Positions 1 to 13,244 are shown, numbered from the stretch's first letter. The stretch is DNA of 64,000 nt from Bryum argenteum (GCA_037043015.1 CM073322.1:24270364-24334363), one strand, 5' to 3'. Numbers and translations: made by a program. The notes: generated from the letters alone by a model not told the origin.

Positions 1-284
1 TATGAAGTGAAATTAACATTGCGCAGTATGTCGAAGAATTTGGTAACATTTTCAGCGACGGCAATATCCAGCCTCAGAAAGATATGTTTTTATCCTACCT
101 CATACTGAAACTTGAGATCATTGGCACTGTTGAAGATTGAAGGTCTCCTGTGCATTTTATTTCGAAGAGTAAAGTTTTCTGAGATCGTACCTGTTACTGC
201 AAATATGGTCTGCAACCACAACGGCTGATTCGAATGAACCCACTTCTCGGCGGAGAAATTTTGCCTTCAGGTTTCCAGGCGTAA
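1..284. other. Gene-free start of window
   Basis: No coding region, RNA gene or repeat was recognised here. The last three bases (TAA, 282-284) are the left target-site copy of the transposon that follows. Confidence 0.5.
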
Positions 285-975
285 GAGCATCCCCACCCCT
301 ACTCGCCCAGTGTCAGGGCTCTTCAAAAGTGCCTCTTGAGTGCATCCCCATTAGCAGCGCGGACGGCCCTCGCCAATTGTAATTGGCGGGCCCGCACTGA
401 AATAGTACTTCAATGGCCGCGCCACCTCTCCCTCCACCTTTCCGCGGCACTCTACTGCAGCCCCGCTCACGCCAAGTTTTCTCTGGTTGCAGGGAGACAT
501 TTTCCACACTCTACTGCGTAGTCAACGCGAGGATGGCAGCTCTCTGCATTGCTGGCGGCTCCTCAAGGAGGTTCCAAGGTGGTGGCAGTCTGCTATGGAG
601 GCCCGGCCCCACCACGTCACCACACCAATGCTATTTGGGGGGCTCTGTAGCGAGCTTCCATTGGGGCCAAAACCCTCCATTTTGTCGCACGCTCAGGTAC
701 GTCCCTCGCCTTTATCTGTTATCGCGTACCAATGGCGCGGAACCATTGGGGATGCTCTGACTCTCTACTTTGGCGCGTCAAGAAATGGCCCTCCAAATCT
801 AAGTTTAGTTGACTAAATCTGACATTCTACTTGCTATTGGTGCATTGACTATTTCACATGCACTTTTGGTGCTTGAGGGGCCTTTAACGGTGGAGGAGTG
901 TGATTTCAAGGGCTCTTCAAATATAGATGAGCATTTTTAGCGAGTCACCTTCAGCGAGTAGGGGTGCAGATGCTC
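285..975. mobile_element. PIF/Harbinger-like MITE, 691 bp
   Basis: The two ends form terminal inverted repeats: the left end starts GAGCATCCCCACCCCTACTC and the right end (about 952-975) is its reverse complement with two mismatches. A TAA trinucleotide flanks both sides (282-284 and 976-978), as expected for the TWA target duplications of PIF/Harbinger elements. A shorter inner motif, GGGCTCTTCAAA, occurs near both ends. Open frames inside (for example 413-760 +) resemble nothing known, and no transposase is present, so the element is non-autonomous. The superfamily assignment rests on TSD and TIR style only. Confidence 0.7.
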
Positions 976-1094
976 TAATACCTTGCTATGCAGGCCTTCT
1001 AGGGAATATCATCCGTGGCCTTCCTCAGCTTTCATTTTCCTCTGGTTTTTAAGTTTATTGCTATTTTGGATGAATCCTATAGACGATAACGTGG

Positions 1095-1760
1095 GGCTAC
1101 ATGTATATCAAATCTCATATCTAAAATTCATTACCAATTGTGAGATCATAATGTTAAAAAGTTGGAAGAAAGTATTTCCCCTTGTAGAAAGGGAAATCAA
1201 TTTTTTGAGGTCCAAGAAAACCTATTTGGTAGAAAATTTGATATGAGGCTCTTCACATTCTTGTTCATAGGTGAGTTAGGAACATCTCTATGCAATTTTT
1301 ACCCTCATACGACTTATAGAACCTATAGAAATGATTGATTATTCATATGGAGGTATGCTAAAATTCAAATGCAAAGGCTGGTCTTAGACAAAAAAGTTAG
1401 CATGTGAAGATGATTGGGTTGAAAGTCCAAATGGTGAGATCATGCCTTAAAACCTTATTGTCATGCACAAAAAACAATAAAATCTTGATTTTTGGGGAAT
1501 TTTTGAAATTTCTGCGCACGATTTGGGCAATTTGGGCTTATTTTTAATAGTATTTTCAAACTTTGACCATGATTATCTTGTAAAGTATGAGGTGTTTTGA
1601 AGGGAGTAATGACTTTTTGGAAAGGTATAGAAAAAGTCTACAACCTCTTTTAACTTCTTGCAATTTATATAGAAACCAGAGGCCGACCAAAACCAAACTG
1701 CAACTACAATCTCGCCTCAATCCACTTTAGGGGTCAAAATTTGATTATAATCTAAGTAAT
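1095..1760 (+). repeat. Dispersed repeat R1, copy 1
   Basis: This block matches 13245-14020 in the same orientation, and 58935-59560 in the opposite one. Shared landmarks are ATTGTGAGATCATAATGTT (about 1137), GGTGAGTTAGGAACAT (about 1270), CAATTTTTACCCTCATA (about 1292), and a right end around CACTTTAGG. It is AT-rich with no coding potential. Neither TIRs nor a poly-A tail were found, so its class is unknown. Confidence 0.6.
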
Positions 1761-1789
1761 TAAAAAAAAGAGAATATAAATAGAGTGAC

Positions 1790-2960
1790 AATATTGTAGA
1801 TAAAATGTTCATAAAATGCAAGTGAATAAAGTGCTGTAAACGTGAATAGAATGTTAATAAGACGCAAATAGAATGGTAAATTCGTGAAAAGAAAGTAGTG
1901 AGTTCGTTAAAAGAATGTGGTGAGTTTGTGAAAGAATGTAATGAGTTTGTGAAAAAAATGTGGTTAGTTCGTAAAAAGAAAGTGGTGAGTATGTGAAAAG
2001 TACAAGGAGAGTACTTGAAAAGAACAAGGAGAGCGCAAAAGGAGGTGAAATAAACCTCGTGAACGTGAAAAGAACTTTGCAAAATTCTAAAGAACTCTGC
2101 GAACGTGAATAAATGTCGCAAATGTGAATAGAACATCGAGAATGTGAATAGAATATTGCAAACGTAAATAGAATGTTGAGAATGTGAATAGAACATTGCA
2201 AATAGGACATTGTGAACTTAAATAGAGTTTTGCAAACGTGACAAGAACATTGCAAATAGAACATGATCATGACATTGCAAACGTGAATAGAACATTGCAA
2301 ACATAAATAGAATGTTGATAACGTGAATAGAACATTGCAAACGTAAATAGAATGTTGATAATGTGAATAGAACATTGCAAACATGAATGGAACATTGCAA
2401 ATGTAAATAGAATGTTGAGAATGTGAATAGAACATTGCAAAAAGAATATTGCTAATAAGACATTGCAAATAGAACATTGCAAACGTAAAGAGAATGTTGC
2501 ATAGGTGACAATAACATTGCGAATAGAACATCAGAACATTGCAAACGTGAATAGAATGTTGAGAACATCAGAACATTGCAAACGTGAATAGAACATTGCA
2601 AATAGAACATTGCAAATAGAACATTGTAAACGTATATAGAATGTTGCAAACCTGACAATAGCTTTGCAAATAGAACATCAAATCATTGCAAACATGAATA
2701 GAACATTAAAAACATGAAAGGAACATTGCAAATGTAAATAGAATGTTGAGAACGTGATAGAACATTGCAAAATTTAATAGAATGCAAATGTGCAAACTTG
2801 AATAGAATGTTGCGTACATGAATAGAATGTTGCAAACGTGAATATAATATTGTTGCAAACCTGACAAGAACACTCGAATAATGAATAAATGTGGCGAGCG
2901 TGAATAAAATGTGCCGAATGTGAATATTCCGCAAGTAATATAATGATTTAAACCTTGATA
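1790..2960. repeat. AT-rich minisatellite array
   Basis: About 1.2 kb is built from imperfect, variably spaced copies of short words such as GAATAGAACATTGCAAACGT and AATAGAATGTTGAGAACGTG. Left units are more diverged (GTGAGTTCGTGAAAAGAA type); the core at 2150-2860 is more regular. The long minus-strand open frames here (for example 1854-2531) are low-complexity translations rich in F, Y, S, H and C, and are by-products of the repeat rather than genes. Confidence 0.75.
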
Positions 2961-5775
2961 GGCTGCAAAGAAGAAAGATTGGAAATGATTGGGAGAGCAT
3001 GACTATCCACTGAAACTTGCATGCAGGGGCATTAATTCATTCGAGGCCTAGAGTCTTGGGGTCCTGGGGGAGTTCCAGGGGGGGCAAGGGGCTTGCATGG
3101 CATGGGGTCCTGGGTCATAGTGTTGGTATATGGCATGGTGATGGTATGTCTTCGAGGGATTTATCCCGCTTCCTATTCCTAAAAAGTATAAAAGGGTTGA
3201 GGGCAAGGCCGGACGGAATGATATTTTAATTTTAAATGCACCCTAGGTCCATGTGGCACCCCATCAAGGGGGTCCATGTGGCAATACAGGCCCCCCACAA
3301 GCTTCATCTTGTTAATTAATTAATTCAAAAATATAGCCAGTGCCTATTACATACTATACTATTACTAAGCATGACAATAGTCTCTAACCTGCTTCTAGAG
3401 TAGTTCAAAATTATCAAATGGATCCTCCTACGCTTTGGAAACACACTTTTCATACAAATTTGAGGCAATATTATTTGAAAGAGGAAACACATTTTATACT
3501 TTCAATGTAGATGAAGCTTAGAAGTATTATAGGAATAACCTGTTGATGTGAATAAACAACTTGGTGGTATTAAGTGCAAGAAGGAATCTTGGCTACCTTT
3601 TTGATTGATAAAAAATAGGCTCGGTACAAAGTAGAATTTGACTTACATTGTGATACAATGTGAGTACAAGCAAATCGTAGCATGCGGGGATATAAGCAAG
3701 CCATCTACTGTGAATGCAAGAGACAAAATTTTATAAAGTTCAAAATTTTCGCTATTGAATGGGTGTCACAGTTGGCAATCACATGATTAATTACAAAATG
3801 GGGAAAGTAAAGAAAAACAAGGCCACAAGGGACCAATCTTTAAGGAAGGGAAAGACAATACAAAGTACACAAGGAACACTTACTTTTTCAACCTTAAGGC
3901 CTAAGTATTATTAACTCACCTTGTTCTTCACCAACATGCATTTTTTATAGATGGGCTTGCTCTTCTTTCTATTTTGTAGCATTACTCATATAACTACAAT
4001 TTCTTTGATCATCTTTGACCTAGTTTGATGTACATAACATATGTAATTTGTCTTATTGTGAATTGTGCATTTACATTTGGTAACTAAGCTTTACTAATAA
4101 AAATAGCATGAACAGAATGCAAATAGAATGGTAAATTCCATTTTCCACTTTCATTTTCATGCTTTAACTTTTTAAATATAATACCACATGCTGTAGTCAC
4201 AATTTAAATTTCAAATGAAAAATTGTTATTAGAAGTCGGCTGATTAGAAATAAGGGGAATTAAGGTGTTTTGACAGGATAGGCACTTCGGCACTTTCTCA
4301 AACGCTGATTTAGCACTTGGAAAACAAACTTTCTCTTACTTTTCCGTGCTCGTTAAGGTCCAAGTTTAGATTTTGGTTGTTAGAGTGCTCATTGGCACTC
4401 TAGTTTTTGAACACTATTGGTTTATTAACTCATTAGCAATCCAATGGTGACAAATAAAACATAAGTGTTGCAAACAAATGTGTACCTTTTTGTTTACGTG
4501 CAGGTGTTTCAAACACCTTGAGGCACTAATGATGAAGCCTGACATTGAGAAACCCTCATTGCATATTGTTATTGAAGTTCACAACCGGCTCATCACAGAG
4601 TTATTAATAACTTTCATATTTTATTATTGACAGTTCAATTTCTTGAATGATGAACAAACCAAAAGATCTTAGACTTGGAAATTTTGGAACTTTATATTTT
4701 CTTAATGATAGTTACAAGTTTGTAAAACAAGGATATAAAAGGTTTTTGATTAACTTGAGAGGGCTAAGGCCTTTCGGAGTTAAGATACATAAATGTTATA
4801 GACAACTACTATAATGAGAATATAGATTACAAGTTACTTAAAATACAATATTATTTTTGAAGGGAAAGACAAATAAAAAAGCTGAGAGAACTACCATAAA
4901 ATAAGTAATTCTTCACTCCCGCTAATATCTTGAACCTTTTTCACACTGAAATATTAAACAAAGTTTGAAAATCTAAACCCCCGCTAGTATCCCAACCCCT
5001 TTCACACTTTAATTATTTCTAATTTTAGTTTATTCTTCATTTCACATCCCTTGGAGTAACTACCAAAAAATAACCTATGAGTTTTGAAAAACAATCATTG
5101 GTATAGGAAAACTAATTACATTGATAAAAAACTATTTCAACCTTCCCTTGTATTTATCAAGACATATATGTTTGTAGTTTCATTTCTATGATCTTATTTA
5201 TAAGAAAAGTTCCAATGAAAAGCAATAGGATAACAACGTCAGAGGAGTTGTTGGGAATTTTCATTTCTCTTTCTGCACCTCGTTCAAGAAGCAGCTGACT
5301 CTGCTGATCATCACTGTCAAGATTGCCCCGCCATAGCTGGCTCTAAATCATGCAAGATAGTCAGACAATGGCCAGTAGGACAGAAAATTCAATACAGGCA
5401 ATACGAGTTGGAAGAGAAGCACCCGAGAGGTGAGGATTTATTTCATAGTAACGTATTGTACAACTTCTCTCCACTTGTGGTACGCATCTCGTCCCAAAAT
5501 CTCGTCTTCTTTATCTACGTCGTGAGTAACAAAAACACTCTGGAAGCAGTTTACATTGCCAACCCACAAGATTTTACTTCACGATTGTCGCTGTATTATC
5601 CATCCTTCCTATTCTTAACTGTTTATACTATCACAACTGGGCCAACTACTATCATGTTGACTTCATCAAGTAGCCTCCCTGAGGTCAAACACACGCACAA
5701 CCCCCATTTGAAAATGCTCCGACCGTCACTGCGTTGCTCTTCCTTGTAATTCGTCCTGCTAGCTTGCCTGCATGT
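2961..5775. other. Gene-free AT-rich interval
   Basis: No gene or RNA was recognised. A 113-codon plus-strand frame at 5408-5749 lies just downstream of the PiT stop codon, antisense to its 3' flank; its translation resembles no known family. Short words typical of the minisatellite recur near 4110 (GCAAATAGAATGGTAAATTC). Confidence 0.4.
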
Positions 5776-8700
5776 CTACTTCGGCACCAGGTTTGGGGCT
5801 TTGCACATTGCAGGCAAGTTGGCCACGATATCCGCCGTGACATTGTTGTTACATGTCATAGAGCCATTGAAGACGTTCTTCTGGCCCAGGGTGAGCACGG
5901 TGTACTGTTGCACTGCAGCAAGCGCTTTCCTCAAGTCCCCGAGGTATACTGCCGGTCGCACTGCACACAGAAAGGAAATGTCAGCGCCGAAATCCGACCT
6001 CCTGATCATATCGAAGAGAAAGCTGAGGTAGATGCGTAAGTATGTTCAAAACATGCACTGTGACGAACAGTTAAACAGAGAAGGAGCCGATCATGCATAC
6101 CAGTTCCAGCTTTGGCGGGGTCGGCTACGGCCTTGATGGATTTTGTGGCAGCGGCGAACGTGGAGTTCAACCTGACCCAGTCGGCGTCCGTCAGCTGAGG
6201 GAGGGCTCCAGCGGCACTGGCCTCCCTGAACGAGTAAAGCGTCGTGTTCAACTCCTTGTACATATTCGCATTGATAGCTGAGATCTCTGTCTTGTATGTC
6301 GAGAGCGCTTTGGCATCAATTGCCGAAGGGGTGTACACACCCTGACCATGCGTACAATCGTCACAATAAGTACAGTGATCCCATTTACATCTACTTTGAC
6401 GTACAATAATAACAGAAATCGAAATTGCTACATCGATTAACTGGAAGCTTGGGCCACAATATCTTACCAGTGAGAAGAGAAGTGCGGTGGTGAGGCCTAC
6501 AACGATCACACTTCCAACCCAGCAGCTGACCTGTAAGCCGAACTGTCTCCAGTTCACGCCTGAACGGCCTTCCATGATTCCCACACCTACCACAGCTCCC
6601 ACAATGCAGAGACTTCCTGACTGCGGCAAACCATACCTGCATGCATAGACTGATAGTTAGATCCGGTGCTTCGAAAGAATTCTTTCAGAAACGTCAATAT
6701 ATATGAAAGTTAGAGCCACGTACTGCGAGGCCACCGTGACGGTGAGGGCCGTAGCGAGCTCCGCTGCGAAACCACGCGTGGGAGTCAGCTTAGCCAGCTT
6801 CACTCCCATAGCCCTCATGGTGTGGTAGCCGTAAGTAGCGAGACCGACCACCAAGGCCACAGCGCCGAAGAAGATAGCCCAGATCGGTGGCACCTGACCC
6901 TTAGTGAGCTTGCCGTCCTTATACACATGGTAGATCGTGGACATGGGTCCAGCGGCGTACCCTACTTCTCCAGCGCCATGCGCAAAGATCACACAGATCG
7001 CCGAGAAAACCTACACAACATATTCAGGCGTCAGTCTTCCATGTCTCTAAGGTGTCGGTTTGATATAAAGTGGTATGCTACACACTCCGCTTACCTGGAG
7101 ATACATGAAGGCGTACTCCACGCGTGGCTCGAAGACCTCGGCACTCTCGTGGATAGCTCCAACTGTGGCACTCGTCTTCACGACGTCATGAATGTCCACG
7201 TTCATGCCGTGAGTGGCAACCTTCCATGCCTTCGATCCCCACTTTTGCAGATTGTTCTGGTTCAGAGGTACGGGTACCTCGGCCTTGTCACCATCGATTC
7301 CATCGCCCTTCCCTTCGATGTCCGCACCAGGAGGTGCAATCAATATGCCATTGCTGTACGGAGAGTCACCACGAACGGAGGTTTAGAATGCATGTCCACA
7401 CGCACATTATCGTCTAGACATGATTACAAACATGGAAGCATGGTACGCCAGAGTTCTCTACATTACAATACACCTAATTTCGTTCAACGATGACGTGACG
7501 ATATCACTTCAGGAGCTTGACCTCTCGAGCCGAAGAGATCCAATACTCCGTGATGTGCTTGTATGATGTGATTCTTGAAATGCGAGTCAAAGAACTTTCA
7601 CCGACAGCACCCTAGAACTCAGACGAACCTGTCAAATTTGCTGTCGCAGTGGCGTTTGAGCAATGGTGCGATCACCACGGCAGTAATCGCGAAGGCGCAC
7701 GCGGCAACAACTGCAGAAATCCACGCAGACTTGTCGTCCGACCACTGCTTCTTGTCCGTGGTAATCTGCTTCTTGATTCCCTGTTTGAGACATTCGAAAA
7801 CACGTGTGAGAATTCTCGTGCTTCAAGACAGATTTTCGGATTCCTCAGACTGTGGCCACCAAGACATGAATAACACTTACTGAACCTTACAAGTTAGCAT
7901 CACAATATATCCAGACAGAAGTGAGTTCTATGCAAAGTACCAGGCATACGATATACCTTTGTGAACATGAAGTACGTGTTGATGAACGTGGTGGCGAACA
8001 CGATAGGAGGCAAGGTCCAGAAAGCAAGCTGATAGGCGTTCTTGCGACGGAGAACAAGAGTCCGGATCACCGTGAACAGGATGGCGGCGCATGCGGCAGT
8101 GAGGACTGGAGAGAAGATCCACGAAATGAAAATCGTGATCACACCCTTGTAAGGAAAGGCAGCGCCTGAGGTGTCACGCTCGGACCAGATGATGGCCTCA
8201 GACCCGTCCCAAACCAGACCGAAGCTCACGATACTAGCCACTGCGCATCTCCACGAAAAGAACATCAGTGAACATATCGCCGCAACGTGTTGCTGTCAGA
8301 TTTTGACCAGCAAATTCACGCATGTGACCAAGCTTTTAGCAAAAGTGCGCTGCAGTAATTTGTACACGACAGACTCACCGATGAAGTGGGTGCCCGAGAC
8401 ATTCACTCCCAGTCTCGACGCCACCGCAATCCAGAAGAAGCCGGCTGTGCAGGCGCAGATCATTCCGTAGGCGTATACTTCCGGGTTGGCACTGAAGCTG
8501 GTGATGTCGGCGACACCGTTAGCTATGGTGTTGGTCACCACACGGCCCAGAAGCATAGCTCCCAAGAAGTCAAAGACGATGGCAATCTGAATAGCAACGT
8601 CCACCACCATCCATCCATCCATCAACTCAATGCAAACGGTCTTTAAAGACACGCAATGTTACAGGTTGGAGTGTACAATACTATGACAACGCTATGATTT

Positions 8701-9109
8701 CGTGTGGGTATGTGATTGGAAAGAATTTACGTTGCGTCAAAATGAAAGAAGGTAAAGGAGTTGCTGCAGTTGCTGTATGTACCAGGACTGCCTGCTTCAT
8801 TGTCAGAGTCCTGCTTCCCACAGAGGTGGCGAACCCATTTGCCAAATCATTGGCACCTGTCCACAAGAAATCCAGACCAAAATCAAACTCATGTTGAAAT
8901 CCGGAAGCGAAAAAGCCCCACATGAACACAAAGCACACGATAGTAACCGACAAACTAGCCTGGCATGCGTAGACTGCAATTGAGCTCGCTTGCAAGGAGG
9001 TCATAGCAGTGACGCTGAGCATAGACTCACCATTTCCCCAACCGAAGCCGAATGCCACAACGGCGCCGACGATCAAGAACCAGAGGTACTCGGACAACAC
9101 AGCCGCCAT
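5776..9109 (-). CDS. PiT-family (PHO89/PTB-like) phosphate transporter, ten exons
   Basis: This is a predicted cation-coupled inorganic phosphate symporter in a membrane, of the PiT/PHO4 family with two homologous halves. I resolved ten coding exons on the minus strand: 9109-9031, 8856-8783, 8586-8379, 8240-7957, 7780-7629, 7353-7095, 7010-6724, 6636-6468, 6341-6101 and 5960-5776. All use GT-AG sites and phases agree; the sum is 1938 bp, 645 residues. The first half opens with EYLWFLIVGAVVAFGF and carries GANDLANGFATSVGS across the exon 1/2 junction. A central loop rich in charged residues follows, then the second half (FAHGAGEVGYAAGP, later LTPTRGFAAEL and CIVGAVVGVG). A C-terminal extension of about 140 residues follows the last hydrophobic segment. 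The second-half GAND motif and the STTH motifs of both halves are altered (VSGTHF, QSGSLC), so transport activity is not assured. Exon 10 uses the inner acceptor because the upstream one gives a stop. Confidence 0.88.
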
Positions 9110-12100
9110 TTCGCTTCGTCGTTCTGAGACAGAAACGATAACTCAGTCCCAAAACTCCCCACGAACTGATACACAATTGTCAGGCGTTCAAACTTACAAG
9201 CTAACAGTACACGTCCAGCCTACACTTCGCACGTCAAACGGTCTAATTTAATCAGGAACAACTATTCCAATGCGTGGGTTCGATTGTCGCCACCGCGGAA
9301 ACAAAGTGAAGTCTAAGCAACAACATACCTGAGACACGGGCTAGATCCCAGTTGAAGAGATAGAGGCCAGACCCGGACTGATTCCGTTTAGTACTGGCAG
9401 TGGACTGGTTTTTATATACCGCTCGAGGGTACCGAAATCGTCTCGACGCCAGCGTACCTGGCGCTGACCCAAAGATCTCCACTTGGTTCGCTACTCGAGC
9501 GCGAATATCGGTTGTACTGAGCCGTAGAACCGTACGAGTACTATATTTGGGTGGCAGCAACAGATCTGTCGGTCAAAGGCGCAAGTTCCATCCAGTGGGT
9601 CATGGGTTTGTGCGCACTGACGGATGAGGCTGTGACCATTCTGCAGTGAGCCCTGTCCATGTGGACAACCTTTGCGGGTGCTGGGAGCCGTTCTCGTGCG
9701 TTTCATGAGTCCGGCACACGCTCACTGCGAGTGTGAGTGTGCTCTCCACTTCGCCGACAATTGCGTGCTTCCGGACAAGGTCTTCCTCTACCGGGACCCT
9801 CACTGTTCCGGCGATGGATAAGTCTTTTTATATTTGGAGGAACGTTAGGGTGGCACCCCACAATTCTCAGATTCTCTTGTACACCGTTATCTCATTCACC
9901 AAAAACTTGAAAAACTTGTAAATTTGAAAGAAGAATATATACTTCAGCGGTTCACTAATGCAGCCTATGCATCATTCAACAATCTAAAGTTGAAAATTTG
10001 TACAGAAGTAGTAAATGGTGTCAAAATATATTAGGTTCAACAAAAGTTAGAGAATATTATAACAAGAATCATTCATTTATTTGGGCATTTGACTTGACAT
10101 GGTGGTGGTTGAGATATCTAGAGATAAAGACCTTTGTTGTTATGAAACTATTTAAAACTTGTGAATCTTTTCAAAAATTCTCTCTCATCTTAATTTTAAA
10201 TTGTTTTTTCATAAACTTAGATTCAAGACTTGTATTCTTGTGATGTATATTTTACTAATCGATTTGGGCTATGAAACAAAATGTTATCAACATGCTTACG
10301 GCTTTTATTTCTCATTGGAGATTAGAGTGTATCACTTAGTGCAAAGCAATGGTAAAAGAAACAATAGTTATGACATCACTAGTGCCACTTTAGATGCATG
10401 ATCAATATGGGAGTTGTGTTGTTTACACTGCCGGCCAGCACTTTCGGCAGGCAGCCACCAGCTGCAATTCCGTTCCCACATCGTGCTGACGTGCTGTCCA
10501 ATGAGAATCAATCCTTGCGGGTCCCTATTGTGTAGGAGGTGGAAAAATGGTCTTGCCTGCTGTGCCTGCTGGTTGAAGATGGCTGTTCCGGCCTGCTAGG
10601 CAATCTGCTGGGCGCGAAATCCACTTGCTTAACTCAAACTAAATTTGGGGTTGCCCAGCAGGCGCAACAGAGAGTGCAAAAGCTCTAAGTGTTGGTATGT
10701 CACAATGAAACATGAAATATTGCCATTTAATTGATATTGCTCATCATCGAACTTGTTGCCACTCCAAGAGAGACAAACTAATATGATCACGGCCACTATG
10801 ATCACACATAATTTATCATTCACACATTAAGTAATAAACTCCTGTGGAGGACCGGGCAATTGAAAGAGATGAAGTGGTGGAGGGAAAAGGGAAGCGTGAG
10901 CTAATCAGAGCTCGGTGGAGATGCGCGCGTGCCAAGCACAAGCCATGTCGTGAGTGGCCACCGTTGTACAACCCGTACCACTTGCGGGTACAGCACGGCT
11001 GTACAAAAGCTGTACCCTAAAAGTATCTCCTGATGTACTATCTTTAGAATGTCATGCCGGGTTTTGATGGTAAAACGGATTCTGGGTACCGCCCGCAACG
11101 TCGTCTCCCTTTGCGTAACTTGCCTCTGCATGCATCGCACCACGTCCACGGTCACCACCATGTCCAGGGTACCAACCAAAGAAGAAGAACAATTCCAACC
11201 TGCGGAATTTCCAACCTACAGTATTTAGAGATAAGTGTAATTAGAGTGTTTGTTCTACCTATCCTTGAATGAATGAATGTAACTATGCCCCGGAGGAAGG
11301 GCCAAACCAAAGAACGTTATGCTGCCGCTTAGTTTAATCTGGAATGAAATTGGTTGCTCCTTCATGGGCCAGACCTCATCCATTACTTTTGCCGATAGTT
11401 ACATAATCTATGATAGTTCCCTTCCTATGGCCACATTCAACTTATGAATCTACCATATTTCCACTCGTATCCAGCCAACTAAGCGATTAGTAACTGTGAC
11501 CTTCGAGTTCCAGGACCCCTGCATTTTGCGAAAGCGACTTATCCATATCTGTTGCTGGTTATCACCACTGTCCACGTGGTCAACAACACAAAGCTGCATT
11601 GTCCATTGAGGAATTCCGGGTTAATGATTTGATCAACTCACATCCAACTGACCATTGTCGAAAACTGTAGAGTCATGATATGATTTATGCAGAGGACTTC
11701 AGGGTGAAGCCGACAGGAGCAATTTGCCCCCAAATGCTTTCCGTGTATGCTTTACGAAACTTCATCAGCAAGATATTCCGCAGAATCACATGATGAAAGG
11801 AAGGGAAAATGGTGGATTGGATTGGAATGGGAGAGTAGAAAGTGAGTGGGAGGAAGAGGAAAGATCATGGCAAGTGAGTTCATGTAGCTCGATGCTCAAT
11901 GTCAAAGATTTTTTAGTATATCACAACTGCATGGCAAAATGGCACACATGATACAACTCACTTTAGGCCACTACAGTCTGTACAGTTGTTGTCAAGTTCC
12001 GAGCAGGATTAAGAATCATGTATCAGCGTGTTGGTAATCGTAAGATAATTATTCTCTTCTGACTGCGTCCATATACATTCCATATACAGTGGTGTGAGAT

Positions 12101-13244
12101 GCTTAACCCCTGACTAATCTCATTTCTACACGACAATCCCACTTCCTCTTTATCCTCACTCCCTCTTTATCCTCACTCGTACAAACTGGTATTGTATGGT
12201 AAATACATTGTACATTCTTTTTTTTCACTTCATATCTAACCACTATGATCCCTTACATTGTTTCCTTCTATATGCACCATTTTGACTCAAAAACTTCAAT
12301 CTGTCTTCATATATGATCATCAAACTTACCAGTCGTATGGCCATGTCCCATCGACCGGGATGGAACGGTGAGAACTATCACCTGACTGACTCGTATTAGA
12401 TAAGAGACGGTAATTATTTATGTTGGAGGATCCAGGCTAGAGTTCCAAAGCGACCACCACACCAGAGCAGCCCCGGGATGTGATACTGCAATGTGGTACA
12501 ATAAGATTACTGTGTGCTGCAGTGGTTTTGAGGTAAAAGCTGCTGAAGTGCTGACAGAGTCTTTGTGCATCTCCAGCGGTGCAGGAGATACCCCCAACAT
12601 CTGCTGGAACGGATCATCCCCTCTCTATGTAATAATCACTGTTAATTTTAGTGTGATGAGCAAAGCATGTGGAAATTATCATTTTCCATTAAGTGAGTCT
12701 ACAAGAATTCCCTTTCCGGGTAATCGATATAACTGGATTGCCGTGCGTAGGTGTGTGCAACCACATGGCAGCAGGAAAAGCTCAGAATGAGTAAAAGCTC
12801 AAGATATACAGTATGTGCATCTTTATTTCTGAGACACAAGTTTAATGGAACTACAGCAGCGGAAATCCCATTCTAGATAGAGCACGTTGACCGAAACTCT
12901 TCAACTGTAGTAGGTGTGGTTAGCTACCCTGATCTGCAGAGTTGTAGGGATGATGGTTGACATTACGCAGAGCATGGGGTGATGGGGGTTCTTCAAAATG
13001 GAAGCAAGGCACATCCTGCTCCGGATGATGCTGGGGTGGGGAGGACCATGTCCGGGGCCGGAGGAGGCGGTTGCAGGCATCCAGTGGCGAACGCTGGTGA
13101 ACTCCACACCCCTGCGGCCCCTGAGCGTGTGCTGCCTCCACTTTAACACGTGAATGTTTCCGAACCCGAGTTAACCGACATGAGCCACCCTAAAATGGTC
13201 ACTTTTGCTGCCGTGTCCTTTACCTTATTAAGGAATTTTGTTTG
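9110..13244. other. PiT upstream region and gene-free interval
   Basis: The first 700 bp are probably the PiT promoter and leader. The rest holds no recognisable gene. Short frames with mildly protein-like composition exist (10901-11179 -, 12491-12790 +, 12901-13149 -), but none has a domain, a convincing splice partner or a known resemblance. Confidence 0.4.
9407..9420 (-). promoter_or_regulatory. Possible TATA box of the PiT gene
   Basis: The minus strand reads GGTATATAAAAACC here, about 300 bp upstream of the PiT start codon. The motif is a good TATA match in a moderately GC-rich region. No transcript start can be seen, so this is only a candidate. Confidence 0.3.

Noticed and set aside
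336-816. Overlapping plus-strand frames of 61-115 codons
   Set aside because: All lie within the 691-bp MITE, overlap each other, and resemble nothing.
1717-2531. Long minus-strand open frames (159 and 225 codons)
   Set aside because: They lie inside the minisatellite; their Phe/Tyr/Cys/His-rich repetitive translation is a by-product of the repeat.
5408-5749. 113-codon plus-strand gene
   Set aside because: It sits antisense in the 3' flank of the PiT gene, has no domain, and shows no splice partner.
9500-9510. PHR1-type phosphate-response site (GNATATNC) upstream of the PiT gene
   Set aside because: The nearest word is GAATATCG, which fails the last position; no true match was seen in the proximal 700 bp.
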